Of a DNA stretch of 23,055 nt, positions 1 through 7,129 are shown in pieces (within the stretch, counting starts at the first letter, position 1; each line of letters begins with the position of its first letter). The translations under genes and the position numbers were made by a program. The notes under the pieces are model-generated. The model was not told where the DNA came from. It made no database searches and saw only the letters and a program-made list of their open reading frames with translations. Location: the NCBI GenBank assembly GCA_013153415.1, contig JAADEO010000145.1:1-23055 (forward strand). The letters run 5' to 3'. This DNA comes from Deltaproteobacteria bacterium. GTDB taxonomy: Bacteria > Desulfobacterota > Anaeroferrophillalia > Anaeroferrophillales > Tharpellaceae.

Positions 1-79
1 AGAGTTTTTTGCCGGCCCTTGGCGCAGTTGCTGATTCTCTTTGCTGGCGAGTGACAAGTTATTGAAATAAAAGGATAAA

Positions 80-102
80 TTTTTTTTGATTTTTTTTATT
101 TT
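80..102. promoter_or_regulatory. Phased T-tracts upstream of the operon promoter
   Basis: Two runs of eight T (80-87 and 90-97) start exactly 10 bp apart and are followed by a T4 run (99-102). A/T tracts repeated at the helical period are known to bend DNA and often lie upstream of strong promoters. Here they end about 20 bp before the -35 box of the fumarase-Hdr operon promoter. Bases 1-79 hold nothing I can identify; they may be the tail of an upstream intergenic region. Confidence 0.4.
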
Positions 103-115
103 CTCCCTGGGAGAA
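101..115. promoter_or_regulatory. Perfect 7+1+7 palindrome just upstream of the -35 box
   Basis: TTCTCCC-T-GGGAGAA is a perfect inverted repeat with a single-base centre. It ends five bases before the -35 hexamer. No U-run follows it on either strand, so it does not look like a terminator. Its position suits an activator or repressor binding site, but I cannot name the regulator. Confidence 0.45.
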
Positions 116-120
116 GGGGG

Positions 121-149
121 TTGACAAGAGTAAAGGTATACAGTATACA
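121..149 (+). promoter_or_regulatory. Sigma70-type promoter of the fumarase-Hdr-Frd-Suc operon
   Basis: A perfect -35 hexamer TTGACA (121-126) is followed after exactly 17 bp by TATACA (144-149), one mismatch from the -10 consensus. Transcription would begin near 156, giving a leader of about 40 nt before the fumarase alpha start codon. This is the only strong promoter I see before the thirteen-gene block, so it probably drives all of it. Confidence 0.75.
136..148. promoter_or_regulatory. GTATAC-A-GTATAC operator-like palindrome over the -10 box
   Basis: GTATAC-A-GTATAC is a 6+1+6 inverted repeat whose right arm overlaps the -10 hexamer. Operators of this kind (GTATAC or TATAC half-sites around one centre base) are known for several GntR-family repressors. 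A repressor bound here would block RNA polymerase directly. No regulator gene lies in the window, so the assignment to GntR is an inference from motif shape. Confidence 0.5.
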
Positions 150-196
150 AGGTCCTGTCTGCAGGTTTCTTTTTACGATTTTGCGGGTGCTTGATA

Positions 197-1036
197 ATGC
201 GTGAAATTGATGTTTCCCGGGTGACTGAAAGCGTGGCCCGGCTCTGCATGGATGCCAATTATTACTTGGGCCAGGATATGCTGACTGCCATCGATCTGGC
301 TTATCAGCAGGAGGAATCTCCCACTGGCCGGGGAATCCTTGAACAGCTCAAGGAGAACGCCGCGATTGCCGCCCGCGACCGGATGCCGATCTGTCAGGAT
401 ACCGGACTGGCGGTGATTTTTCTCGAATTGGGCCAGGAGGTCAGACTGGTCGGCGGGGATCTGGAAGAAGCTGTCAACCAGGGGGTTCGCCAGGGATACG
501 AGGAAGGCTTTCTGCGCAAGTCCACCTGCCACCCGTTCACCCGGGCCAACTGCGGCGATAATACCCCGGCGATTATTCATTTTCGGATCGTTCCCGGCGA
601 CCAGTTGAAGATTATCGTCGCCCCCAAGGGCGGCGGTAGCGAAAATATGTCGAAGGTGGTAATGCTCAAACCCGCCGACGGGATTGCGGGGATCAAGCAA
701 CAGGTGGTCGAATGGGTGGCTCAGGCCGGTGGCAACCCCTGTCCTCCGACTACCGTCGGGGTTGGTATCGGCGGCAACTTCGAGCGTTGCGCGATACTCG
801 CCAAGGAAGCGCTTCTGCGGGAAGTGGGGAGTCGCAATCCGGACCCCGAGCTGGCCGCTCTCGAAGATGAACTGCTTGCCGCCATCAATGATCTGGGTAT
901 CGGGCCTCAGGGCCTCGGTGGTCGGGTCACCAGTTTCGCGGTGCATGTCAAGATGCAGCCCTGTCATATCGCCAGCCTGCCGCTGGCTATCAATATTCAA
1001 TGCCATGCGGCCCGGCACAAGGAGGCGATCCTGTGA
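197..1036 (+). CDS. Fumarate hydratase class I, alpha subunit
   Basis: This is the larger subunit of a two-subunit, oxygen-sensitive class I fumarase, which interconverts malate and fumarate in the cytoplasm with a [4Fe-4S] cluster. The 279-residue product has the family length. Likely cluster ligands are Cys66 in the ICQDTG motif, Cys182 in GGNPCPP and Cys269 in NIQCHAARH; other conserved stretches include RANCGDNTP (117-124) and the glycine-rich GVGIGGNFE (188-196). I chose ATG 197 over an in-frame TTG at 191 because MREIDV is a usual family start; the ribosome site (GCGGGTG) is weak. It is the first gene after the promoter and its stop overlaps the beta start codon. Class I tartrate dehydratase is a related alternative, but the neighbouring fumarate-reductase and sucCD genes favour fumarase. 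Confidence 0.93.
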   Translation: MREIDVSRVTESVARLCMDANYYLGQDMLTAIDLAYQQEESPTGRGILEQLKENAAIAARDRMPICQDTGLAVIFLELGQEVRLVGGDLEEAVNQGVRQGYEEGFLRKSTCHPFTRANCGDNTPAIIHFRIVPGDQLKIIVAPKGGGSENMSKVVMLKPADGIAGIKQQVVEWVAQAGGNPCPPTTVGVGIGGNFERCAILAKEALLREVGSRNPDPELAALEDELLAAINDLGIGPQGLGGRVTSFAVHVKMQPCHIASLPLAINIQCHAARHKEAIL

Positions 1037-1590
1037 TGGAAGAGATTATTCGCCTGACTCCGCCTTTAAACGATGAGGTTGTCGCTGGTCTTAAATCCGG
1101 CGACCGGGTATTGATTTCCGGAACTATATACACCGGTCGTGATGCCGCCCATAAACGCTTGGTCGATCTCCTCGACCGGGGCGAGCCCCTGCCCATTCCC
1201 ATCAAAGGTGAAATCATCTTTTTCGTCGGTCCGACGCCGCCTCCGCCAGGTCGGGCGATCGGTGCTGCCGGGCCGACCACCAGCTATCGCATGGATCCCT
1301 ATTCGCCGCGGCTTCTGGCGGAAGGCCTGAAAGGGATGATCGGCAAGGGAGCTCGCAGCCAGGAGGTGCGTGATGCGATCGTCAAGTACCGCGGGATCTA
1401 TTTCGCCGCGGTTGGCGGGGCTGGTGCCCTGCTCTCCCAGCGGATCAAAAAAGCCGAGATCGTCGCCTATGAAGATCTCGGTCCCGAAGCCATCCGCCGG
1501 ATCGAAGTTGAAGATTTTCCGGTCGTGGTGGTTAACGATATCCACGGTAATGATCTTTTTGAACAGGGAGTCGCCGCCTACCGGCGCTGA
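1036..1590 (+). CDS. Fumarate hydratase class I, beta subunit
   Basis: This 184-residue product is the smaller subunit, which completes the fumarase active site next to the alpha-subunit iron-sulfur cluster. The family signature GPTPPPPG...GAAGPTTSYRMD lies at residues 65-87, followed by the IGKG motif (102-105) and a conserved VGGAGALL stretch near 127. The ATG at 1036 shares its A with the TGA stop of the alpha gene, which indicates translational coupling. A strong AAGGAGG site (1019-1025) lies 10 bases before it. A longer reading frame opens at 1000, but it has no ribosome site and would add an unrelated N-terminus. A 108-bp spacer separates this gene from the first Hdr gene. Confidence 0.93.
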   Translation: MEEIIRLTPPLNDEVVAGLKSGDRVLISGTIYTGRDAAHKRLVDLLDRGEPLPIPIKGEIIFFVGPTPPPPGRAIGAAGPTTSYRMDPYSPRLLAEGLKGMIGKGARSQEVRDAIVKYRGIYFAAVGGAGALLSQRIKKAEIVAYEDLGPEAIRRIEVEDFPVVVVNDIHGNDLFEQGVAAYRR

Positions 1591-1597
1591 CTCGCAT

Positions 1598-1677
1598 AAC
1601 CTTGAACTTCGCCGCCACCGGGGTGTGAAGCCATCAAGGTTTGCGAAAATCCGATTTGTTACGAGTTCATCAACCTT
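1598..1677 (+). repeat. Competing inverted repeats between fumarase and hdrC1
   Basis: AACCTTGA (1598-1605) is perfectly complementary to TCAAGGTT (1634-1641), and the latter can also pair with AACCTT (1672-1677). The middle arm could therefore form either of two mutually exclusive stems in the RNA. The second copy lies about 21 bases before the hdrC1 start. No U-run follows either stem, so if it acts at all it would be on translation or RNA stability. The loops are long (about 28-30 nt), which lowers confidence. Confidence 0.3.
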
Positions 1678-1698
1678 AATTCTTTGGCGTGGAAAATT

Positions 1699-2115
1699 AT
1701 GAAAACGATTATTTCCGGCGACCAGATCAAAAGTGATTTCATCAATCGGGTCTCCGAGATCAGTGGTGAGAACTTTTTCAACTGTTACCAGTGCGGCAAC
1801 TGCTCGGCCGGTTGTCCCTCGGTCGACGAGATGGATCTCTTGCCCAGCCAGGTGGTGCGTTACCTGCAGCTTGGTTTGGCCGAGGAGGTGAAAAACTGTA
1901 AATCGATGTGGGTTTGCGCCGCCTGCACCATGTGTCACGCCCGCTGTCCCAAGGGGGTTGACATCTCGAAAATCATGGAGGCTCTCCGGGTGTTGCGCCT
2001 GCGCGAAGTGAACGCCCAGCCCCGGGTCGATCTTACCGATTTCAGCCAGGATTACCTGGAACGGGCCCCGCAGATCGCGATTATCAGCGGCTGCCGCAAG
2101 TTCCTGCCTCTGTAA
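1699..2115 (+). CDS. hdrC: Heterodisulfide reductase subunit C-like protein (HdrC1)
   Basis: HdrC is a small soluble protein with two [4Fe-4S] clusters that wires electrons between HdrA and the catalytic HdrB. Both ligand sets are intact in this 138-residue product: Cys29/32/35/39 (CYQCGNCSAGCP) and Cys73/76/79/83 (CAACTMCHARCP). The usual VDEMDLLPSQVVR-type helix lies between them. The start is ATG 1699, behind a weak GTGGA site; an in-frame TTG at 1684 is less likely. Compared with HdrC2 in the same operon (174 residues) it lacks about 36 C-terminal residues, and I see no frameshift that would restore them. It opens the first Hdr module (C1-B1-A1-A2). The protein has no membrane segment, unlike QmoC or DsrM/HmeC relatives. 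Confidence 0.88.
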   Translation: MKTIISGDQIKSDFINRVSEISGENFFNCYQCGNCSAGCPSVDEMDLLPSQVVRYLQLGLAEEVKNCKSMWVCAACTMCHARCPKGVDISKIMEALRVLRLREVNAQPRVDLTDFSQDYLERAPQIAIISGCRKFLPL

Positions 2116-2166
2116 ACCGGCTTTGTTTTTGTAATCAAACCAATTTCCCAGGTTTAAAAGTAAACT

Positions 2167-3039
2167 ATGCGATACTCATACTTTCCCGGCTGCACCCTCT
2201 ACACCAAGGCCAAGAAGCTTGATGACGCCGGCCGCGAGTGTAGTTTGAAACTCGGCTTCGAACTCGATGAATTGCCCGACTGGACCTGTTGCGGCGCCAC
2301 TTTCCCGCTGGTCAACGACCAGCACATGCTGATGTCGGGACCGACCCGGATCCTGGCCGATACCAAGGATCGGGGTGATGACAAACTCGTGGCCCTCTGC
2401 TCGGTCTGCTACAACGTCTTGAAAAGGACCAATCATGTAATGCTCAATGACGAGGAGCGACGGGCCAAAATCACCGATTTCATCGAGCGTGATTATCATG
2501 GCGAGGTCGAGGTCCTGCACTATCTCCAGGTCCTGCGCGACGAAATCGGTTTCGACGCTCTCAAGGAGAAGGTGGTCAAACCTCTGGAGGGACTCAAGGT
2601 GGCCTGCTATTATGGCTGTCTGTTGCTCCGGCCGGTCAAGGAAATCGGGCTCGACCGGATGGAAAACCCGACCATCTTCGAAGATTTTATCCGGGCTCTG
2701 GGAGCCGAACCGGTCGATTTTCCTTTCAAGATCGAGTGTTGCGGCGCTTTTCAGACGGTCAACTCGATGGCGACCGCGACTCGCTGTTCGCGGGAAATTC
2801 TCAGTAACGCCGTTCAGAATGGGGCCGATCTGGTGATCACCACCTGTCCCCTGTGCCAGTTCAATCTCGATGACCGCCAGCCCGAGATCCTCAAGGAAGA
2901 TCCCGCTTTTACCACCATTCCGGTTTTCTACTTTACGCAGTTGCTGGCCGTGGCCCTGGGACTCGATTCCGGAAACCTCGGTTTCGAGCGTAATTTCATC
3001 AATCCCCTGGAGCTGCTGCAGGAAAAAGGGCTGGTATAG
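2167..3039 (+). CDS. hdrB: Heterodisulfide reductase subunit B-like protein (HdrB1)
   Basis: HdrB carries two cysteine-rich CCG domains. In methanogens these bind two unusual [4Fe-4S] clusters that reduce the CoM-CoB disulfide. Both domains are complete in this 290-residue product: Cys9, Cys41/42 (WTCCGA), Cys78 and Cys81 (CSVC); then Cys147, Cys151 (CYYGC), Cys191/192 (ECCGAF), Cys227 and Cys230 (CPLC). All cluster ligands therefore seem to be present. Bacteria have no CoM-CoB disulfide, so the real substrate or partner is unknown; the linked fumarate reductase is the obvious candidate. The ATG at 2167 has no clear Shine-Dalgarno sequence. It ends two bases before hdrA1, so the two are probably translated together. 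The closest relative in the window is HdrB2. Confidence 0.9.
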   Translation: MRYSYFPGCTLYTKAKKLDDAGRECSLKLGFELDELPDWTCCGATFPLVNDQHMLMSGPTRILADTKDRGDDKLVALCSVCYNVLKRTNHVMLNDEERRAKITDFIERDYHGEVEVLHYLQVLRDEIGFDALKEKVVKPLEGLKVACYYGCLLLRPVKEIGLDRMENPTIFEDFIRALGAEPVDFPFKIECCGAFQTVNSMATATRCSREILSNAVQNGADLVITTCPLCQFNLDDRQPEILKEDPAFTTIPVFYFTQLLAVALGLDSGNLGFERNFINPLELLQEKGLV

Positions 3040-3041
3040 TC

Positions 3042-4463
3042 ATGGCTGAAATCGCGGAGCTGAAGAGTGTCAATGAGCAGGGCGAGGTCGTTACCTGCGC
3101 CTGTGCCATGGGAGATCTTTCCGATTTCGAGAGCGTTCCGGTCGACCGCCGGGTATTGGTGATCGGTGGTGGCATCACCGGGATTACCGCGGCCATCGAT
3201 CTCGGTAATGCCGGTTACAAGGTGGTTATGGTCGAGCGACTACCTTCGGTTGGTGGCCGTATGCTGCAGCTTTCCGAGACTTTCCCCACTCTGGACTGCG
3301 CCCAGTGCACCCTGACCCCGCGTACTGTAGAATCGGGTCAGCATCCCAACGTTACCTTGAAAACCAGCTGCGAGGTCGAAGGCCTCGAAGGCGAGCCCGG
3401 CAATTTTAAGTTTCTTATCCGTCAGAAACCGACCTATGTCGATTGGAACAAGTGCACCGGTTGTGGGACCTGTGTTGAGAAATGTCCCAGCAAAGGTTTT
3501 GCTCTGTTTGAAAGAGATGCTGGCCGGATGCCCGCGATCTATACACTTTCCCCCCAAGCGGTTCCCAACAAGCCTCAGATCGATCCCGATCGTTGCCGTT
3601 TCCTGACCCGGGGCAAATGCGGAGTCTGCTCCAAGGTCTGTCCTGTCGGCGCTATCGACTACGAACAGCAGGAGAGCTTTTTTACGATCGAAGCCGGGGC
3701 GGTTATCGTCGCTACCGGATTCGATATCTACGACTGGAAGAAGTTGATGCCGGAATATGGTGGCGGCCGGATTCCGGATGTGATCGACGGTCTGACCATG
3801 GAGCGCTACCTTTCCGCCTCTGGCCCGACGGCCGGCAAGATGGTCCGTCCCTCGGACGGCAAAACCCCGAAAGAGGTGGTTTTTATCCAGTGTGTCGCTT
3901 CCCGTAATCCCGAGTTCCACAAATCTTACTGTTCCCGGCTCTGCTGCATGTATACGGCCAAGCATGCCCGTCTCTACAAGCATAAGGTTCATGACGGTCA
4001 GGCCTATATCTTCTATATCGATATCCGTTCGACCGGCAAGGGGTATGAGCAGTTCATCCAGCAGTCGGTTTCGGAAGAGGGGATTGTCTATATCCGGGGC
4101 CGGGCCGCGAAACTCTATCAGAAAGACGACAAAGTGATGGTCCAGGGGGCGGACACCCTGACCGGCAAGAAGATCGAGATCGCTGCCGATCTCGTGGTTC
4201 TGGCCGCGGCCATAGTTCCCAATGAAGGTTCGGAGAAACTGGCCCGGATTCTTGGTATCGAGTGTAACAAGGACGGATTTTTCGTTGAGGAGAATTATAA
4301 GTTCGCACCGGTGATGTCGGGGCGGCAGGGAGTCTATCTGGCCGGATGCTGCCAGGGAGCCAAGGATATTGCCGATTCGGCCGCTCAGGGCAGTGCCGCC
4401 GCCAGCCGGGTCCAGGTTTTTCTTTCGTCATATCGCAACCGCATGAACCGGGAAGCGGTTTGA
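3042..4463 (+). CDS. hdrA: Short HdrA-like flavoprotein (HdrA1)
   Basis: HdrA is the FAD-containing subunit thought to bifurcate electrons in Hdr complexes. This 473-residue form has the dinucleotide fold VIGGGITGITAA (40-51) and the cluster motif DCAQC near 85-89. It also has an inserted ferredoxin with Cys138/141/144/148 and Cys185/193/196/200, and the HdrA signature C-X12-C-X3-CC (Cys284, 297, 301, 302). It lacks the N-terminal domain and the C-terminal two-cluster ferredoxin of full-length HdrA (about 650 residues); a short Cys-containing leader (Cys19, Cys21) takes the place of the former. The length resembles QmoA, but the ferredoxin insert and soluble HdrBC partners argue for an Hdr rather than a Qmo complex. 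Its missing parts are present in the next gene, which suggests an HdrA1-HdrA2 heterodimer. Confidence 0.87.
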   Translation: MAEIAELKSVNEQGEVVTCACAMGDLSDFESVPVDRRVLVIGGGITGITAAIDLGNAGYKVVMVERLPSVGGRMLQLSETFPTLDCAQCTLTPRTVESGQHPNVTLKTSCEVEGLEGEPGNFKFLIRQKPTYVDWNKCTGCGTCVEKCPSKGFALFERDAGRMPAIYTLSPQAVPNKPQIDPDRCRFLTRGKCGVCSKVCPVGAIDYEQQESFFTIEAGAVIVATGFDIYDWKKLMPEYGGGRIPDVIDGLTMERYLSASGPTAGKMVRPSDGKTPKEVVFIQCVASRNPEFHKSYCSRLCCMYTAKHARLYKHKVHDGQAYIFYIDIRSTGKGYEQFIQQSVSEEGIVYIRGRAAKLYQKDDKVMVQGADTLTGKKIEIAADLVVLAAAIVPNEGSEKLARILGIECNKDGFFVEENYKFAPVMSGRQGVYLAGCCQGAKDIADSAAQGSAAASRVQVFLSSYRNRMNREAV

Positions 4464-4493
4464 GGATAAAGGAAACGGGCAGAGATCCTGCTG

Positions 4494-4531
4494 ATATGGT
4501 TTCACCTTTTTTCTAACTCAAATAACCATAT
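4494..4531 (+). repeat. Inverted repeat in the leader of hdrA2
   Basis: ATATGGTT (4494-4501) and AACCATAT (4524-4531) are perfect complements separated by a 22-base U-rich loop. The stem ends 11 bases before the hdrA2 start codon. No Shine-Dalgarno sequence is visible in this 79-bp spacer. The hairpin could influence translation or mark an RNA-processing site. The stem is only 8 bp and A/U-rich, so it may be fortuitous. Confidence 0.35.
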
Positions 4532-4542
4532 GAATACCTTTC

Positions 4543-6546
4543 ATGGATAAAAAGTGCGATAAAAAGCTCGGTGTTTTCGTCTGCTGGTGCGGTTCCAATA
4601 TCGCCGGCAGCGTCGATGTCGACAAGGCGGTGGAGGAGGCCGGAAAGCTCGACGGGGTCGTGCATGCTGAAAACTATATGTACATGTGCTCCGATCCCGG
4701 TCAGCAGAAGGTCAAGGATACGATCGTCGAAAAGGGGCTTGATGGGGTTGTGGTCGCCTGCTGTTCTCCCCGGATGCATGAAAATACTTTTCGCAAGGCC
4801 GCCGGTTCGGTGGGGCTCAATTCGTATCTTTTGGAGATCGCCAATATCCGCGAACATTGCAGCTGGGTTCATCAGAATAACAAGCCGGTTGCCACTGCCA
4901 AGGCTGTTAATATCATCAAGGCGACGCTTGACAAGGTCAAGGAGAACCTGCCGCTGGAAACCCTGACTATCGAATTGACCAAGCGGGTCTGTGTCGTCGG
5001 CGGTGGTATCGCCGGGATCATGTCGGCGCTTGACCTCGCCGATGCCGGTTACGAGGTGGTAATCGTCGAAAAGGAGCCGGTGATCGGTGGCCATACGGCT
5101 CAGGTTAGCAGCAGTTTTCCGTATTTTCAAAATATTTCCAAGCTTTTGGGAGAAAAAGTTAAAGCCGTTCTTGAACATCCGAACATCAAGGTGTATGTCA
5201 ACTCCGAGGTTGAGGTTCTGGACGGTTATGTCGGCAATTTCAACGTTACGATCAAGACCCGCCCGGCTTTTGTCGATTCCGCCAAATGCACATCCTGCGG
5301 CGAGTGCCTGGCCGCCTGTCCGGTTTCGCTGCCGGACGAGTTCAACCGGGGGCTGAGTCGCCGCGGAGCGATTTTTATCTATAATGCCAGTGCCGAGGCC
5401 AGGATTCCGGTACTGCGCCAGGAGGACTGCCGCCATTTTGCCGATTTCGAACAATCCCAAGAGGAGAAATGCCGGGCCTGCGTCCAGAGCTGTTCCGAAA
5501 ATGCCATCGATCTCGGAGCCTTGCCGGGTCGCAGTGAGGAATTCGTCGGGGCCATCGTCATGGCTACCGGTTACGATCTCTACAGCCCCGCCAATCTTCC
5601 CGAGTATGGTGGCGGCACCATTCCCGACGTGGTCGACGCCCTGGCTTTCGAACGGATGCTCGATCCCAACGGGCCTACCGGCGGTAAAGTGCTCTGTCAC
5701 TCCGACGGCCGGATTCCCAAGAGTGTGATGTTCATTCAATGCGCGGGCTCCCGTGACCCCGAGCGCCATAAGGCCTACTGCTCGCGGGCCTGCTGCATGT
5801 ATACCGCCAAACAGGCCCGACTCTACAAACGTCAGGTCGAGGATGGCACCGCTTTCATCTCTTACATGGATATCCGTTCCGACAGCCGCGATTTCGAGGA
5901 GTTCGTCCAGGTCGGCATGGAGCAGGAGAACCTGGTCTATATTCGTGGCCGGGTGGCCAAGGTGTTTGAAGAAAACGGTCGTCTCAAGGTCTTCACCGCC
6001 GACACCCTGACCGGTCGCCAGATAACCATGGATGCCGATCTCGTGGTTCTGGCGATGGCCATGGAACCGAAAGCCGGGGTTCGCGAACTGGCCAAGAAGA
6101 TGAATGTCACGATCGACGGCGACGCCTTTCTTTCCGAAACTCACATCAAACTCTACCCGGTCGAATCCTCGACCAAGGGTGTCTATCTCGCCGGTTGCGG
6201 TCAGGCTCCCAAGGATATAACCGACACGGTCTCCCAGGCCCTGGCCACCGCCGGCAAGATCCAGACCATGTTTTCGAATGAAACCCTGATCGCCGATCCC
6301 CTGATCGCCGAAGTCAAAGACGATGTCTGCTCCGGTTGCGGGGTCTGCATCGAGATCTGTCCTTACGGAGCCCGGGTGATGAATGATTTTGTCCGGATTT
6401 CGGAGGTCAACCAGGCCGTCTGTCAAGGTTGCGGAGCCTGTATCGCCGCCTGCCCCAACAAGGCCTGCGAACTGATCAACTCCACTTCGCGTCAGTTCCT
6501 CAGGGTGATCGGCGATTTTACCAGTAAAGTCAAGGCGGTTGTCTGA
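4543..6546 (+). CDS. hdrA: Full-length HdrA-like flavoprotein (HdrA2)
   Basis: This 667-residue protein has the complete HdrA layout. An N-terminal domain (1-145) carries CWCGSN and ACCSPRMHE motifs. An FAD domain starts with VVGGGIAGIMSA (151-162). An inserted ferredoxin follows (Cys249/252/255/259 and Cys296/310/313/317), then the C-X12-C-X3-CC signature at Cys400/413/417/418. A C-terminal ferredoxin has CSGCGVCIEICP and CQGCGACIAACP. It is expected to bind FAD and pass single electrons to or from ferredoxin. The CxxC seen after the first FAD motif in HdrA1 (CAQC) and HdrA3 (CGVC) is missing here; the aligned stretch reads TAQVSSSFPYFQN. The start is fixed by the family-typical KKLGVFVCWCG, although no ribosome site is visible. 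It is complementary to HdrA1 and matches the second half of HdrA3. Confidence 0.9.
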   Translation: MDKKCDKKLGVFVCWCGSNIAGSVDVDKAVEEAGKLDGVVHAENYMYMCSDPGQQKVKDTIVEKGLDGVVVACCSPRMHENTFRKAAGSVGLNSYLLEIANIREHCSWVHQNNKPVATAKAVNIIKATLDKVKENLPLETLTIELTKRVCVVGGGIAGIMSALDLADAGYEVVIVEKEPVIGGHTAQVSSSFPYFQNISKLLGEKVKAVLEHPNIKVYVNSEVEVLDGYVGNFNVTIKTRPAFVDSAKCTSCGECLAACPVSLPDEFNRGLSRRGAIFIYNASAEARIPVLRQEDCRHFADFEQSQEEKCRACVQSCSENAIDLGALPGRSEEFVGAIVMATGYDLYSPANLPEYGGGTIPDVVDALAFERMLDPNGPTGGKVLCHSDGRIPKSVMFIQCAGSRDPERHKAYCSRACCMYTAKQARLYKRQVEDGTAFISYMDIRSDSRDFEEFVQVGMEQENLVYIRGRVAKVFEENGRLKVFTADTLTGRQITMDADLVVLAMAMEPKAGVRELAKKMNVTIDGDAFLSETHIKLYPVESSTKGVYLAGCGQAPKDITDTVSQALATAGKIQTMFSNETLIADPLIAEVKDDVCSGCGVCIEICPYGARVMNDFVRISEVNQAVCQGCGACIAACPNKACELINSTSRQFLRVIGDFTSKVKAVV

Positions 6547-6547
6547 A

Positions 6548-7072
6548 ATGAGTTCCCCTCTTCTGGAAAAAATTATCACTGAATCGGGCCAGCCGGTAAA
6601 CCTCTGCTACCAGTGTCGTAAATGTTCGGCCGGTTGCCCCATGGTCGACGAGTTCGATTTCCCCCCCAACATGGTCATGCGCATGATCCAGCTTGGTCTC
6701 GAAGGGGAGCTTCTGAGAAGTCGGGCGATCTGGATGTGCGTTTCCTGCGAGACCTGCGGCACCCGTTGTCCCAACCAGATCCGGATCGCCCCGGTGATGG
6801 ATGTCCTGCGGGCCGAATGCCTCAAGCAGGGAATCGAACCGGCCGATCCGACCACCGTGGCCCTGCATACCTCGTTTATCGAAAGCATCAGGCAGTTCGG
6901 TCGGGTGCACGAAGCGACGATGCTGCTCAAGTATAAATTCAAGAGTAAGAAATTCACCGACGATCTCGATGTCGGCTTAAAACTTTTTCTCAAGGGCAAG
7001 ATCCCGATTATGCCGAAGAAGAGCAGGAATTTGAGCAAGATCAAGGAGATCTTCACCAAGGCCGGTTTCTGA
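6548..7072 (+). CDS. hdrC: Heterodisulfide reductase subunit C (HdrC2)
   Basis: This is the electron-transfer subunit of the second Hdr module. The 174-residue product has the usual HdrC length and two intact ferredoxin motifs: Cys20/23/26/30 (CYQCRKCSAGCP) and Cys64/67/70/74 (CVSCETCGTRCP). It also has the typical C-terminal tail, with GRVHEATMLLKY (133-144) and a lysine-rich end, which HdrC1 lacks. The ATG at 6548 lies one base after the hdrA2 stop, with AAGGCGG (6532-6538) at suitable spacing. Tight coupling to hdrA2 shows that the two modules are one transcription unit. No membrane segment is present, so it should act in the cytoplasm with HdrB2 and HdrA3. Confidence 0.92.
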   Translation: MSSPLLEKIITESGQPVNLCYQCRKCSAGCPMVDEFDFPPNMVMRMIQLGLEGELLRSRAIWMCVSCETCGTRCPNQIRIAPVMDVLRAECLKQGIEPADPTTVALHTSFIESIRQFGRVHEATMLLKYKFKSKKFTDDLDVGLKLFLKGKIPIMPKKSRNLSKIKEIFTKAGF

Positions 7073-7091
7073 GCCGTTCCTGTTTTTTGAA

Positions 7092-7124
7092 TTCTGGTAT
7101 TCTCTACAACGTACCTTCTGGTAT
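7092..7124. repeat. Direct repeat TTCTGGTAT in the hdrC2-hdrB2 spacer
   Basis: TTCTGGTAT occurs at 7092-7100 and again at 7116-7124, a 24-bp offset. The second copy runs into the palindrome GGTATACC (7120-7127), directly before the hdrB2 start codon at 7130. This spacer has no recognisable Shine-Dalgarno sequence or good promoter. The function is unknown and the repeat may be chance. Confidence 0.3.
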
Positions 7125-7129
7125 ACCCT

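Noticed and set aside
154..174. CCTG-TCTG-CAGG hairpin followed by a T-rich run in the leader, as an attenuator
   Set aside because: The stem is only 4 bp and overlaps the expected transcription start, so it could not form a useful terminator.
3042..6546. HdrA1/HdrA2 as the QmoA/QmoB pair of sulfate reducers
   Set aside because: QmoB carries a fused MvhD domain and is followed by membrane subunit QmoC; HdrA2 has no MvhD domain and neither a QmoC nor apr genes are nearby.
4513..6579. 688-codon open frame on the minus strand opposite hdrA2
   Set aside because: It mirrors hdrA2 over its whole length, has no recognisable domain or ribosome site, and long antisense frames are common over GC-biased genes such as this one.
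7121..7126. GTATAC before hdrB2 as a second copy of the operon operator
   Set aside because: Only one half-site is present, and single GTATAC hexamers are expected several times by chance in 23 kb.
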